A DNA stretch of 64,000 nt from CAZKHG01 sp964552655 (GCA_964552655.1 CAZKHG010000013.1:1-64000); one strand, 5' to 3'; shown: positions 8,431 through 18,176, counted from the first letter of the stretch. Program-made: numbers and translations. Notes: a model not told the origin generated them from the letters alone.

Positions 8431-8513
8431 TCTTTAACTTTTCCCGATTGTAATTTAAAAACTGTAAGGTATTTTGAAAAATGCCTTTTTTCTAATCTCC
8501 AAAAAAAAATCAT

Positions 8514-9785
8514 TTGACAGTAAAATTTGATATTGCGGTAATAGGAGCCGGACCTGCCGGGTTATTAGCTGCCGGAAGCGCAGCAAAATATGGGGCTAAA
8601 GTTGTTTTGCTCGAAAAGATGGAAAAGCCAGCCCGAAAGCTGAGAATTACGGGGAAAGGCCGCTGCAATATCACGAATGTTAAAACAATTGATGAATATT
8701 TAGATCAGATATCGCCCGATTCCCAATTTCTCACCGAGGCTTTCTCCACATTTTTTCATGGCGACATAATCGGATTACTTGGAAGAGTTGGCGTTGAAAC
8801 AGTTATAGAAAGAGGTCAAAGGGTATTCCCTAAAAGCGGTAAGGCCTGGGATGTAGCCGAAGGTCTGGTTAAGTGGGTAAAAGCATTGGGTGTAATGATT
8901 ATAAACCAATCGGAGGTTGAGAAGTTAATTGTGGCGGATCACACTATATCGGGAGTATCTGTTAAAAATCGTAAATCTGGACAAAAACATATCATAACCG
9001 CCAAAGCCGTAATTATAGCCACTGGTGGTAAATCTTACCCATTAACCGGTTCAACCGGCGATGGCTACAATTTTGCCAAATCTTTGGGACACAACGTCAC
9101 CGAGTTGTACCCATCACTGGTTGGTTTGGAAACCAAACCGGTTATTCAAGATGCAGCAGGGTTAAAACTTAAGAATGTACAAATCAGCCTGTATGTTGAT
9201 GAAGAATTCATTCAGAGGGAGTTTGGGGAGCTGGACATTGCTGAATATGGCCTGGACGGACCAATTATTTTAAAAATCAGCCGCAAGGCTGTTGTCTCAG
9301 TAAAAAATAAGAAAAGAACATTCCTGACATTGGATATTAAGCCCGCTCTCAGCAATCTTAAACTTGAGAACAGGCTGATCAGGGAGGTTGAAGCAAACCC
9401 GAAAAAAGATTTTATATTTCTGATAAAGCAGCTGGTTCCAAACCAGCTGACTGGTTCGATTGTAAGATTATCAGGCATTGATCCTAAAAAAAGATTAACC
9501 ACCCTTACTGCAAATGACAGGAGCAGGGTTGTTTCAGTTTTAAAAGGTATTAAGTTTGAAATAACCGGTTACAGGGGTTGGGATGAGGCAATTGTTACAG
9601 CCGGGGGAGTTGCTACCCGGGAAATTGATTCCGGCACCCTGGAATCAAAACTAATTAAAGGACTTTACTTTGCAGGCGAGGTGCTCGATTTGGATGCAAA
9701 TACTGGTGGATATAACCTCCAAATCGCTTTCTCAACAGGATGGCTTGCCGGTGAATCTGCTGCAAAAGCGATTCAAATTACTTAA
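8514..9785 (+). CDS. HI0933/YhiN-family FAD-dependent oxidoreductase
   Basis: A flavoprotein of the HI0933/YhiN (BaiN-like) family, 423 residues. The Rossmann dinucleotide motif VIGAGPAGLLAAG (9-21) is followed by the family-specific KPARKLRITGKGRCNITN stretch and a C-terminal GYNLQIAFSTGW FAD-binding segment. The reaction of most family members is unknown. The start is TTG 8514: an in-frame stop lies at 8493-8495, no ATG lies between, and the next in-frame methionine (MEKPARKL) is beyond the FAD motif, so a non-ATG start is required. The gene overlaps the convergent FAH-family gene by 8 bp. Confidence 0.88.
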   Translation: MTVKFDIAVIGAGPAGLLAAGSAAKYGAKVVLLEKMEKPARKLRITGKGRCNITNVKTIDEYLDQISPDSQFLTEAFSTFFHGDIIGLLGRVGVETVIERGQRVFPKSGKAWDVAEGLVKWVKALGVMIINQSEVEKLIVADHTISGVSVKNRKSGQKHIITAKAVIIATGGKSYPLTGSTGDGYNFAKSLGHNVTELYPSLVGLETKPVIQDAAGLKLKNVQISLYVDEEFIQREFGELDIAEYGLDGPIILKISRKAVVSVKNKKRTFLTLDIKPALSNLKLENRLIREVEANPKKDFIFLIKQLVPNQLTGSIVRLSGIDPKKRLTTLTANDRSRVVSVLKGIKFEITGYRGWDEAIVTAGGVATREIDSGTLESKLIKGLYFAGEVLDLDANTGGYNLQIAFSTGWLAGESAAKAIQIT

Positions 9786-10389
9786 CAAAAAAATCAAGCA
9801 TCAGGGTGTCGTTGAGGTAAGCTTTAAGCCTGTCCCCAATTGCAACAGGACCAACACCGGCAGGTGTTCCAGTAAACATCAGGTCGCCAGTGCGAAAGGT
9901 GACAAACCTTGAAACATAGGAAATCAACGTTTCAAATTTAAAAATCAAATCCTTTGTATTCCCATGCTGAACCACTTCCCCGTTTTTTTCCAGCCTGAAA
10001 TCAAGGTTGTAAACATCACCGAGTTCACTTTTCTTGATAAAATCGCTAATGGGCGCAGAATTATCGAACGATTTAGCCATCTCCCAGGGCCATCCTTTTT
10101 CAATGCATTTCTGCTGAAGATCGCGGGCGGTAAAATCAATTCCCAACCCGATTTCAGTATAGTAGCGGTGAGCAAATTTTTCGCTGATATTCCTTCCCAG
10201 CCTGGTGATTTTTAGCACCACTTCAAGCTCGTAGTGCAGATTTTTTGAGAATGCCGGGTAAAAGAACGGGGAATTATTTCGAAGGATAGCCGTGTCGGGT
10301 TTCATGAAATAAAGGGGAACTTCGGGCAAAGCATTGTTCAGCTCCTTGGCGTGTTCCAGGTAGTTTCGGCCGATACAAATGATTTTCAT
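9778..10389 (-). CDS. Fumarylacetoacetate hydrolase (FAH) family protein
   Basis: A 203-residue compact member of the FAH superfamily, whose enzymes cleave or decarboxylate 2-oxoacid-type substrates with a divalent metal. The acidic metal ligands are visible in HYELEVVLK (E54, E56) and LGIDFTARD. GRNY near the N-terminus, KPDTA and FTGTPAGVGP near the C-terminus are family hallmarks. Short versions are often annotated as acylpyruvate hydrolases or oxaloacetate decarboxylases; I cannot choose between these. Convergent with the flavoprotein gene. Confidence 0.87.
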   Translation of the reverse strand: MKIICIGRNYLEHAKELNNALPEVPLYFMKPDTAILRNNSPFFYPAFSKNLHYELEVVLKITRLGRNISEKFAHRYYTEIGLGIDFTARDLQQKCIEKGWPWEMAKSFDNSAPISDFIKKSELGDVYNLDFRLEKNGEVVQHGNTKDLIFKFETLISYVSRFVTFRTGDLMFTGTPAGVGPVAIGDRLKAYLNDTLMLDFFVK

Positions 10390-10425
10390 ATAGGATTGTG
10401 GTTAATGATTAATGATTATTCTAGT

Positions 10426-11176
10426 TCAACGACCTTCAACATTTAGCCATTTTGTGTTCTTCCGGATTGTTCTTATGATAAAATAGAACAATGCAGCAAA
10501 AACACTAAATCCAAACCAGAACCAACCTATCGGGCTAAGGTCAAAATAGTTATACCCGTTTAATATGACCTCATGTGAGTATTCAAAAAGGAAAAACAGG
10601 AAAACGATTAAAAACAGGCCGGTTGTTTCTCTTTTTAACACGTTGCGGAACGAGAAAAAAACCGGAGCAGGTTTCCAAAGCTTAAAATTTGGGATAAATG
10701 CGGGAACNNNNNNNNNNAATGTAATTTTCGCCAAACTTTTCTCTAAGGAAAGCCTCTTCGGCAAACATAATCCGCTCGTAGTACACCCAATAAACCAAAC
10801 AGAAAGTCAGGGTGAACCAGAAGCTGTATGTAACCATAGCCAATCCGAGCCACATAAAGAAATTGCCAAGGTAAAGCGGGTGACGTACAATGGAATAGAT
10901 TCCTGTGGTATTCACATTGTCAGCAACTTGTTGCTTGGTATTTCTACCCGAGGTGTTTTTAGGAGTGTAACCAATGGTTACTGATCTTATTACCAAACCC
11001 AGGAGGCTTAAAGCAAAGCAGATGAAATAGTAGTAGTTACCAGGCAATTCTGCCTGATTGAAAAAATGAATATACAAATGAAATGCAATACCTATTAAAA
11101 GGAGAGGTACTGGTAAAAAGCTGCGATTACGAAACAGAAAGTTCCCCTGTTTCTGCATTTCTTCAATAAGTGCCAT
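10426..11176 (-). CDS. ICMT-like membrane methyltransferase, interrupted by an N run
   Basis: One gene appears as two frames because the placeholder N run (10708-10717) breaks it. The upstream part (from ATG 11176) is a multi-pass membrane protein with the isoprenylcysteine-methyltransferase-like core: VRHPLYLGNFFMWLG, then ERIMFAEEAFLREKFGENY. The downstream part (PAFIPNFKLWKP and two hydrophobic helices) continues in another frame. Both edges of the N run fall on codon boundaries, so the missing piece should be a multiple of 3 bases and not 10. The N-terminal MALIEEMQKQGNFLF resembles proteins annotated as lipid A 1-phosphate methyltransferases related to Leptospira LmtA; this is a recollection, not proven. 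Confidence 0.75.
10708..10717. other. Assembly gap (10 N)
   Basis: A run of exactly ten N inside the membrane methyltransferase gene. The true length is unknown; the coding frame on both sides implies a length divisible by three, most likely a few codons. Confidence 0.98.
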
Positions 11177-11230
11177 AATTGATTAAATTTATTTATGTGA
11201 CAAAGATATTTCTTTTACAAAGATCATAAA

Positions 11231-12001
11231 CTATTTCTGCCGCATCTTAAGGTAAATATTGGTAAGTACCCTTTTTGTGTATAGCGGAAAATCACCATTC
11301 ATCATCCAGGCATAATAGCTAGGTTCTTTCTCAAGAACTTCTGTAACCGTTTTACCTTTGTGTTTGCCAAAGTTAAAGTATTCCACCCCTTTCTCATCCA
11401 GGATGATTCTCCCGGCAAAATCAGCATTTCTGGTTTGAGCGCTAAATTCAGCCAGAAAATCCACGTCATTTTTCAGATCAGGGTAACGGTCCAGCTGCGA
11501 TTTTAAGACTTCAAAAGTTGCAAATGAATCGGCTCCGGCGCTGTGGGCATCGCTTAGCTCCTTATCGCAATAGAATTTGTAGGCTGCAGATAGCGTTCTT
11601 TTTTCCATTTTATGGAAAATGGTTTGCACATCAATGAATTTACGCTTTTTCAGGTCGAAATCGATATCGGCTCTTAGGAATTCCTCCGCAAGCAAAGGAA
11701 AATCAAACTTATTGGAGTTGTAGCCTGCAAAATCGCACCCCTCGATAAAGTTGGCCAGCGATCTGGCAATCTCCTTAAAAGTTGGTTCGTTTTTTACATC
11801 TTCATCAGTTATGCCATGTACTGCCGATGCCTGTGGGGGAATGGGTATTGTTGGGTTTACTCTTCGAATCTTTAGTTCCTCTTTCCCGTCAACATGGATT
11901 TTTAGCACAGCTATTTCAACAATCCTATCATTGATAATGTCCAGTCCGGTAGTCTCGATATCAACAAATACGAGGGGGTTTTTAATTTTCAGCTCCATCA
12001 A
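11231..12001 (-). CDS. DnaQ-like 3'-5' exonuclease with ExoX-type C-terminal domain
   Basis: A DEDDh exonuclease of the DNA polymerase III epsilon family, 256 residues. Exo I is VDIETTGL (D14, E16), Exo II is GYNSNKFD (D100), and Exo III is DAHSAGAD (H153, D158). The C-terminal region (FNFGKHKGKTVTEVL ... YYAWMMNGDFP) matches the small domain seen in exonuclease X-like proteins. It may serve replication proofreading or repair. Its location 80 bp downstream of dnaN on the same strand fits a replication role, although a terminator lies between them. Confidence 0.9.
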   Translation of the reverse strand: MMELKIKNPLVFVDIETTGLDIINDRIVEIAVLKIHVDGKEELKIRRVNPTIPIPPQASAVHGITDEDVKNEPTFKEIARSLANFIEGCDFAGYNSNKFDFPLLAEEFLRADIDFDLKKRKFIDVQTIFHKMEKRTLSAAYKFYCDKELSDAHSAGADSFATFEVLKSQLDRYPDLKNDVDFLAEFSAQTRNADFAGRIILDEKGVEYFNFGKHKGKTVTEVLEKEPSYYAWMMNGDFPLYTKRVLTNIYLKMRQK

Positions 12002-12021
12002 TTTTAAGTGTTAAGAATAAT

Positions 12022-12065
12022 AAAGGCTGTCGTTAGTTGATTTCAATTCAAGTAAGACAGCCTTT
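12022..12065 (-). terminator. Terminator between dnaN and the exonuclease gene
   Basis: A perfect 10-bp stem (AAAGGCTGTC at 12022-12031, GACAGCCTTT at 12056-12065) with a 24-nt loop lies 19 bp past the dnaN stop. On the minus strand the stem is followed by ATTATTC, a weak U tract, so some read-through into the exonuclease gene is possible. Confidence 0.6.
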
Positions 12066-12083
12066 TCAAATATAAGAATTATT

Positions 12084-13214
12084 TTATGCGCTTATCATCA
12101 TTGGCATCAGGAGCATGAGAATTTCCTCGTCGGGATTCTCGGTGCTGAGCGGGAATATCAACCCGGCTCTAGATGGATCGGATAGTGAAATTACGATATC
12201 AGAGGAAGAGATATTGGCAATAATTTCGATCAGGAATACCGATTTAAACCCGATTTCCATATCATCCCCTTCGTAGATGCTGTTGAGCCTTTCGTAGGCG
12301 GATATTGAAAAATCGAGATCCTGAGCCGATACCATAAGCTGATTTCCTGACAAGCTGAGCTTGATCAGGTTGCTTGCCTGGTTGGCATATACTCCTACTC
12401 TGCGTAAGGAGTTATATAGTTCAACCCTGTCAATGGTAAGCTTGTTGGGATTATCCGAGGGAATAACAGAATTGTAATTTGGGTAAGTTCCTTCAACCAA
12501 TCGGCAAATCAGGGTGTAATTCGCAAGGGTAAACATGGAGTTTTTATCATCAAATTCAATGATAACTGAACCTGTTTCCTTGGCCAGGATATTTTTTAGT
12601 AACGATGCAGGTTTTTTGGGTAGGATAAACGAAGCAGTAGTATCTGCCTGTACATCTTTTCTTCTGTACCTCACAAGTTTATGAGCATCTGATGCTACAA
12701 AGGTGAGGTTATCAGGCGAAAGCTCCATCAGGATCCCATTCATAACCGGCCGGAGCTCGTCATCGGCAGTTGCAAAAATAGTTTTGGTGATACCGCTCAA
12801 CAGAAGTTCGGCAGCAACTTTTACCGAAACTTTCTTTTCTGGTTTAATCTCTGCTTTTACAGGAAAATCCTCGGCTGGTTGACCAACTATGTTAAACTGA
12901 CCATTCTCAGAGTTAACCACGATGGCCAGAGTTTCGGTGTTAATATCAAAGGTCAGTGGTTGCTCTGAAAACTCTTTAAGAGTATCAACAAGAATGCGGT
13001 AAGGAATGGCAATGGTGCCCCCTTTTTGTACATTCTCAAGTTGAATTCTGGTTGTAAGCGTGGTTTCCAGATCCGATGCTGTGATCTCCAGCTCTTTCCC
13101 TTCGAGTTTGAAAAGGAAGTTATCCAGAATAGGCAGGGTGTTTTTACTGCTGATAACCCTGCTTACAATGCTCAGGTGGCTTAATAGCTCAGTGCTTGAT
13201 ACAACGAATTTCAT
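12084..13214 (-). CDS. dnaN: DNA polymerase III sliding clamp, beta subunit
   Basis: The ring-forming processivity clamp of the replicative polymerase. At 376 residues it has the family length, with three repeated clamp domains. The N-terminus MKFVVSSTELLSHLSIVSRVI, the IPYRILVDTLKEF segment and the C-terminal MLLMPMMI are typical of Bacteroidota DnaN. It is not next to dnaA or recF in this window. A hairpin follows the gene; no perfect -7 box was found upstream. Confidence 0.97.
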   Translation of the reverse strand: MKFVVSSTELLSHLSIVSRVISSKNTLPILDNFLFKLEGKELEITASDLETTLTTRIQLENVQKGGTIAIPYRILVDTLKEFSEQPLTFDINTETLAIVVNSENGQFNIVGQPAEDFPVKAEIKPEKKVSVKVAAELLLSGITKTIFATADDELRPVMNGILMELSPDNLTFVASDAHKLVRYRRKDVQADTTASFILPKKPASLLKNILAKETGSVIIEFDDKNSMFTLANYTLICRLVEGTYPNYNSVIPSDNPNKLTIDRVELYNSLRRVGVYANQASNLIKLSLSGNQLMVSAQDLDFSISAYERLNSIYEGDDMEIGFKSVFLIEIIANISSSDIVISLSDPSRAGLIFPLSTENPDEEILMLLMPMMISA

Positions 13215-13543
13215 CTGTTATAAGTTTTTTAAATATTTATACTCATTTTCTTAAAACCCCTACCTCCTGAATTCAACCTGTTGCAAGAAATATTGCTGAA
13301 TTTTGTCAAAATCATCAATTTTAAATTTCTTCAGCGTTGATTATCAGAAGAGTAATTTGTAATTAATGGAACATCAATTATACAAATTTTTAATATGAGG
13401 ACAAAACACAAAAACTCTTTTTATATAATATATAATTAACTGTATGATAATCCAATTATTACAAAAGATACACTTATTTCATTTTTTATAAATTGATTTG
13501 CTATATCTTTGAAATGGTGCAATAGTTAAATTATTCAATAAAT
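13215..13543. other. Divergent intergenic region, dnaN/GH29
   Basis: This very A/T-rich stretch of about 330 bp holds the upstream regions of two divergent genes. The only recognisable element is the -7 box of the fucosidase gene at 13504-13511. No RNA gene, repeat or further ORF is seen. Confidence 0.6.
13504..13511 (+). promoter_or_regulatory. -7 box of the GH29-GH5 transcript
   Basis: TATCTTTG matches the Bacteroidota -7 consensus TAnnTTTG exactly, 32 bp before the GH29 ATG. The -33 region is only loosely TTTG-like. Confidence 0.5.
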
Positions 13544-14968
13544 ATGAAAACTTGTATTATCCTTGTTTTTCTTTGTCTGACTACCATAGCAATGTCTCAA
13601 GAAGCGAAAATTATCACTGATGATAAATTAGTGCAAAAAAACCTTGAAGACTGGCAGAACCTGAAATTTGGTCTGTTCATGCACTGGGGAACCTATAGTC
13701 AGTGGGGGATTGTTGAAAGCTGGAGCTTATGCCCTGAGGATGAGGACTGGACACAAAGAAAAGGCCCATATTCAAATAGCTACTTTGAGTACAAGAAAGC
13801 CTATGAAAACCTTCAAACAACTTTTAACCCCGTGAATTTTAACCCGAATCGCTGGGTTGATGCGGCAAAAATGGCTGGGATGAAATACATTGTTTTTACC
13901 ACAAAACACCACGATGGGTTTTGTATGTTCGACACAAAACAGACTGACTATAAAATTACCGATTCAAAATGCCCCTACTCAAATAATCCTAAGTCAAATG
14001 TTACGAAAGAAATTTTCGGTTCTTTTCGGGATGCCGGGTTTAAAATTGGCGCCTACTTCTCCAAACCCGACTGGCACAATGAGAATTACTGGTGGCCTTA
14101 TTTCCCTCCTAAGGATCGGAATGTCAATTATGATCCCAAAAGATACCCTGAACGCTGGAGCCGTTTTAAAGATTTTACTTTTAACCAGATAGAAGAATTG
14201 ATGAGTAATTATGGAAAAGTTGATATTCTTTGGCTGGATGGTGGCTGGGTAAGGCCATTGGCTTCGGTTGACCGCAATGTTGAATGGCAAAGGGGTATTG
14301 TTTACGACCAGGATATTGACATGAAACGCATTGCCACAATGGCCCGGGAAAAGCAACCGGGTATTATAGTTGTTGATAGGTCTGTCCCCGGGGAGTTTGA
14401 GAATTATACCACACCCGAGCAGGAAATTCCTGATAAACCACTCGATTACCCTTGGGAAACCTGCATGACAATGGGTAACAGCTGGAGCTATGTGCCAGGT
14501 GATACCTATAAAACTGCACATCAGCTAATTCATCTCCTGGTGAAAATAGTTTCCAGGGGTGGAAATTTCCTGCTTAACATTGGTCCAGGGCCCTATGGAG
14601 ACTGGGATCCGGTTGCTTACTCAAGGTTAAAGGAAATTGGTGAATGGATGAAAATCAATTGCGAGGGAATTTACAATACTAGGCCAGTCGCTCCATATTC
14701 TTCAGATAATATTTACTTTACCCAAAGCATGGATGGTAAGAAAATCTATGCATTTTATTTATCAGAGAAGGATGAAGTGCAACCTGGCAATTCTGTTACA
14801 ATGAAAAACCTTAAGTTGCAAAAGGGCGCTAAAATTACTATGTCTGGATTTAAAGGAACTTTTAGCTGGAGATCACTAGGTGACGATACCATTGTGGAAA
14901 TCCCCAATTCGCTTAAGAGTAAAGTGATCGGAAAACATGCAGTGTGTTTCGTAGTAGAGTTAAAGTAA
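13544..14968 (+). CDS. Secreted GH29 alpha-L-fucosidase
   Basis: Glycoside hydrolase family 29, which releases alpha-linked L-fucose with retention. The 474-residue product starts with a Sec signal peptide (hydrophobic residues 4-17, probable cleavage near residue 19). The family landmarks FGLFMHWGTYS (42-52), the TTKHHDGFCMF histidine pair (122-123), and DILWLDGGW with the likely nucleophile D232 are all present, as is LLNIGPGPYGDW. The acid/base residue cannot be placed by eye. It is followed after 18 bp by a GH5 gene, forming a small glycan-degradation pair. The mature enzyme is expected in the periplasm or outside the cell. Confidence 0.94.
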   Translation: MKTCIILVFLCLTTIAMSQEAKIITDDKLVQKNLEDWQNLKFGLFMHWGTYSQWGIVESWSLCPEDEDWTQRKGPYSNSYFEYKKAYENLQTTFNPVNFNPNRWVDAAKMAGMKYIVFTTKHHDGFCMFDTKQTDYKITDSKCPYSNNPKSNVTKEIFGSFRDAGFKIGAYFSKPDWHNENYWWPYFPPKDRNVNYDPKRYPERWSRFKDFTFNQIEELMSNYGKVDILWLDGGWVRPLASVDRNVEWQRGIVYDQDIDMKRIATMAREKQPGIIVVDRSVPGEFENYTTPEQEIPDKPLDYPWETCMTMGNSWSYVPGDTYKTAHQLIHLLVKIVSRGGNFLLNIGPGPYGDWDPVAYSRLKEIGEWMKINCEGIYNTRPVAPYSSDNIYFTQSMDGKKIYAFYLSEKDEVQPGNSVTMKNLKLQKGAKITMSGFKGTFSWRSLGDDTIVEIPNSLKSKVIGKHAVCFVVELK

Positions 14969-14986
14969 ATTTATTTAAAAATTGAT

Positions 14987-16465
14987 ATGTTGATGTTAAA
15001 AAAGATTAATAAACAAATAGTTAGTATTTTTTTTGTAATGTTTATGATATCCTATTGGGGATGTGATGACAAAGAGCAGATTAACTTGTTTGTAAACCCC
15101 AAAACCCTAGAGTTTTCTCAGGAAGAGAGTGGCACTAAAATGGTGATCAATACCAATGCATTGCAATGGGATATCAGCATCAGCGCTGAATGGTTGCAAG
15201 TGAACAAGACAATGGGTGGCAGTGGCAATACTGTTGTAAATGTTACTGCATCAGAAAATCCGGATAACGAACCAAGATCCGCCATTATCACAGTTACCAC
15301 TGGATCTAGCCTGGCTGTTCAGATTCCTGTATCACAGGAAAGTGGTTTATACCCAAGTTACAATACATCAAGGATTGAACACGACCCTACTGGGATGAGC
15401 AGTAATGCAAACGCTCTGGCTGGTAAAATCAAATTGGGTTGGAACATTGGAAATTCGTTGGAGGCTATTGGTGGAGAAACCGCCTGGGGAAACCCCAGAA
15501 TAACCAATAACCTGATTGATTTGGTTAAACAAAACGGTTTTAATGCTGTTCGTATTCCCTGTTCCTGGAACCAGTATATGGCTAATAGTTCCACTGCACT
15601 ACTGCGTTCGGATTGGCTTGCCAGGGTGAAAGAAGTGGTGCAATGTTGTATTGATAAAGACATGTATGTTTTACTAAATATCCATTGGGATGGGGGATGG
15701 CTGGAGAATAATTGCACAGTTTCCAAACAGAGAGAAAATAAAGCAAAACTGAAAGCTTTTTGGGAACAAATTGCCACTAACCTACGCGATTTCGATGAAC
15801 ATTTGATCTTTGCAGGTGCTAACGAGCCTAATGTTGAGAATGCAGAACAGATGACAGTTTTAAATTCATATCACCAAACGTTTATCAATGCGGTACGCGC
15901 CACCGGCGGGAAAAATGCCTATCGCGTTTTAGTGATTCAGGGACCATCTACTGATATAGGAAAAACAAACGAGCTGATGCTATCATTACCATCTGATAAA
16001 ATCCCGAATCGCATAATGGTTGAGGTGCATTACTATACGCCTTGGAATTTTTGTGGCATGTCAGAGGATGCAAGTTGGGGTTATATGTTCTATTACTGGG
16101 GGGAAGGCTACCACTCATCAACAGATATTATTCATAATGCAACATGGGGAGAGGAGGAGACAGTGAATGCCAATTTTAATAAGATGAAAGTTCAATTCGT
16201 TGACAAGGGTATTCCTGTTGTATTAGGTGAATATTCGGTATTGCGGCGATCTGACTTAACCGGAGAGGTTCTAAACCGGCATCTGGCATCAAGAGCATAT
16301 TATTTAATGTATGTAACCAGACAGGCCAAGGCCAAGGGGTTGTTACCTTTTTACTGGGATAATGGATGGACTGGAAATAATGGTTGTGCCATTTTTAACA
16401 GGAATACAAATACCGTATTCGATCAGCAGGCCCTTACTGCATTGATTCAAGGGGCAACGGAATGA
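14987..16465 (+). CDS. GH5 endoglycanase lipoprotein with BACON domain
   Basis: A surface or periplasmic lipoprotein (SYWGC lipobox, C26) with a BACON domain (about 34-116, ending in IPVSQ) that presents a GH5 catalytic domain. Catalytic-domain markers are KLGWNIGNSLEA, ETAWGNP, AVRIPCSW, the acid/base glutamate in GANEPN (E280), the HYYTPW segment, and the nucleophile in VVLGEYS (E415). The GWNIGN/ETAWGNP combination resembles subfamily GH5_4, whose members cut beta-glucans, xyloglucan or glucomannan; the substrate is inferred only. The start could also be the second methionine at residue 3. Probably cotranscribed with the GH29 gene. Confidence 0.92.
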   Translation: MLMLKKINKQIVSIFFVMFMISYWGCDDKEQINLFVNPKTLEFSQEESGTKMVINTNALQWDISISAEWLQVNKTMGGSGNTVVNVTASENPDNEPRSAIITVTTGSSLAVQIPVSQESGLYPSYNTSRIEHDPTGMSSNANALAGKIKLGWNIGNSLEAIGGETAWGNPRITNNLIDLVKQNGFNAVRIPCSWNQYMANSSTALLRSDWLARVKEVVQCCIDKDMYVLLNIHWDGGWLENNCTVSKQRENKAKLKAFWEQIATNLRDFDEHLIFAGANEPNVENAEQMTVLNSYHQTFINAVRATGGKNAYRVLVIQGPSTDIGKTNELMLSLPSDKIPNRIMVEVHYYTPWNFCGMSEDASWGYMFYYWGEGYHSSTDIIHNATWGEEETVNANFNKMKVQFVDKGIPVVLGEYSVLRRSDLTGEVLNRHLASRAYYLMYVTRQAKAKGLLPFYWDNGWTGNNGCAIFNRNTNTVFDQQALTALIQGATE

Positions 16466-16533
16466 GAATTAATTAAGGTTTAAGTATAATTCCTGGAAAT
16501 TAATTACATCAAAATAATTACCAGATATAAAAA

Positions 16534-17910
16534 CTAGGTGATTTTTTTTCCTCTTGCCAATGAAGCAAACACTCCAACCAGGCAGAGAAACGCAAAAACA
16601 ATGAAAAGAATTGAAATCAGTTTCAGAAACTGATCAAGATTATCTGTTGATATTTTGGCTTTTCCAATGAAGATATGAATAAATAGGGTTGCAATACCCA
16701 TGCTGATCATTTGACCTGTAAGCCTCATTGTACCGACGGTTGCCGAAGCAATTCCCAGGTACCTTTTATCCACGGAGCTCATTACAGAATTGGTATTTGG
16801 CGATGTAAACAACCCGAAACCAATACCAAGTATTATGAGTGCAATGGTGATGAATTGAATTGTTGAGAACTCATTAAGAAAAGAAAGAGTTATAAGCCCA
16901 ATCAGTGTAACCATCATTCCGCCTGATGCCAGGATTCTTGGATCGTACCTATCTGATAATTTGCCGGAGAATGAGGCAACCAACGCCATTACCACCGGCT
17001 GTGTTACCAGGATTATTCCTGTTTCCCGTGGTTGGAATCCCTTAACATATTGGAGATACAAGCTCAATACAAATGTAACAGCAAAAGTTGTTGCGTAGTT
17101 AATTAAAGCAGCCAGGTTGGAGTAGGCAAAAACTTTATTATGGCTGAACAGTTGGATATTAAGCAATGGGAACTCCACTTTGAGTTCAACTTTAATGAAG
17201 AGTAAAATCCCGATTATTCCAACAAGGGTAAGGATGATTGCATGAATATCCGGGATCTTGGAGAATCCATACATGAATGAGAACATGGAAATCATGTAAA
17301 CCACCGATCCTTTATAATCAAACCTGTCCGATTTTGCCTCAGCCCACTCGGTTTTGATAGCCAAAATAAGTATGCCAATAACAATTAACCCAACAGGAAT
17401 TGGCACCAAAAATAAGCTTCTCCAGCCAAAAGATTGTATAAGGAAACCACCAATAAGCGGTGCGGCTGATAATCCTAAATACACTGCAGTTACATTGATA
17501 CCTAGGGCTTTCCCACGTTCATGGGGTGGAAAAACTGATGTTACTATGGCCATTCCGGTGCCAAACATCATAGCGCTTCCAATGCCCTGTAGCACCCTGT
17601 AAATAATCAGGCTGACCCCTGATTGCGCAATAAAACAAAGCAATGAGCTGACAACAATAATAACATTACCTACCAAAAAAACTTTTTTTCTCCCGACAAT
17701 ATCGGCCAGCTTGCCAAAAGGCAATAGAAAAATTGATGAGGTAACCAAAAAAGACATGGCTACCCAGCTCATGGTAACTGCATTTAGAGAAAATTCATCG
17801 CTAATTTTAGGTAATGCAATATTAACCGCTGCTCCAAGAAATGGATTAACAAGTGACGTAATAATAACTGTGGAAAGAAGAAGGTTCTTGTTTACCGGAA
17901 AGCTTGACAT
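16534..17910 (-). CDS. MFS transporter, DHA2-like drug exporter
   Basis: A major facilitator of 458 residues whose many hydrophobic segments fit the 14-helix DHA2 (QacA/EmrB-like) type. The N-terminal half has NIALPKI and the loop motif A GKLADIVGRKKVF; the motif C-like GLSAAPLIGGFL in helix 5 is the signature of antiporters exporting drugs. The second half has a TQPVVMALVASFSGKLSDR loop. The substrate is unknown. It converges with the GH5 gene, separated by 68 bp without a good terminator. Nothing near it suggests a specific drug. Confidence 0.85.
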   Translation of the reverse strand: MSSFPVNKNLLLSTVIITSLVNPFLGAAVNIALPKISDEFSLNAVTMSWVAMSFLVTSSIFLLPFGKLADIVGRKKVFLVGNVIIVVSSLLCFIAQSGVSLIIYRVLQGIGSAMMFGTGMAIVTSVFPPHERGKALGINVTAVYLGLSAAPLIGGFLIQSFGWRSLFLVPIPVGLIVIGILILAIKTEWAEAKSDRFDYKGSVVYMISMFSFMYGFSKIPDIHAIILTLVGIIGILLFIKVELKVEFPLLNIQLFSHNKVFAYSNLAALINYATTFAVTFVLSLYLQYVKGFQPRETGIILVTQPVVMALVASFSGKLSDRYDPRILASGGMMVTLIGLITLSFLNEFSTIQFITIALIILGIGFGLFTSPNTNSVMSSVDKRYLGIASATVGTMRLTGQMISMGIATLFIHIFIGKAKISTDNLDQFLKLISILFIVFAFLCLVGVFASLARGKKIT

Positions 17911-18176
17911 AACTCAATTATTATCATTGTAACATGAAGACAAATATCAATAAATAAATTGTTGAACTGTAAATCGGATTAAAATATATATCAGCACTTA
18001 TAATGATTTTTATAAATGAATATTTTCATTTAATTTATTATAGCAATATATATTATTTCTAAGGTTTTTAATGTTGACACATTTGGTATTGCAATAAACT
18101 ATTCATAAGTTTATTAGTCGAATAGGACATAGTTTAGCTTGAGTTAATTGTTTTATCATTTAAAACCCTAAAATTT

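Noticed and set aside
13994..14521. 175-codon antisense frame in the GH29 gene
   Set aside because: Shadow of a clear GH29 coding sequence; composition is not protein-like.
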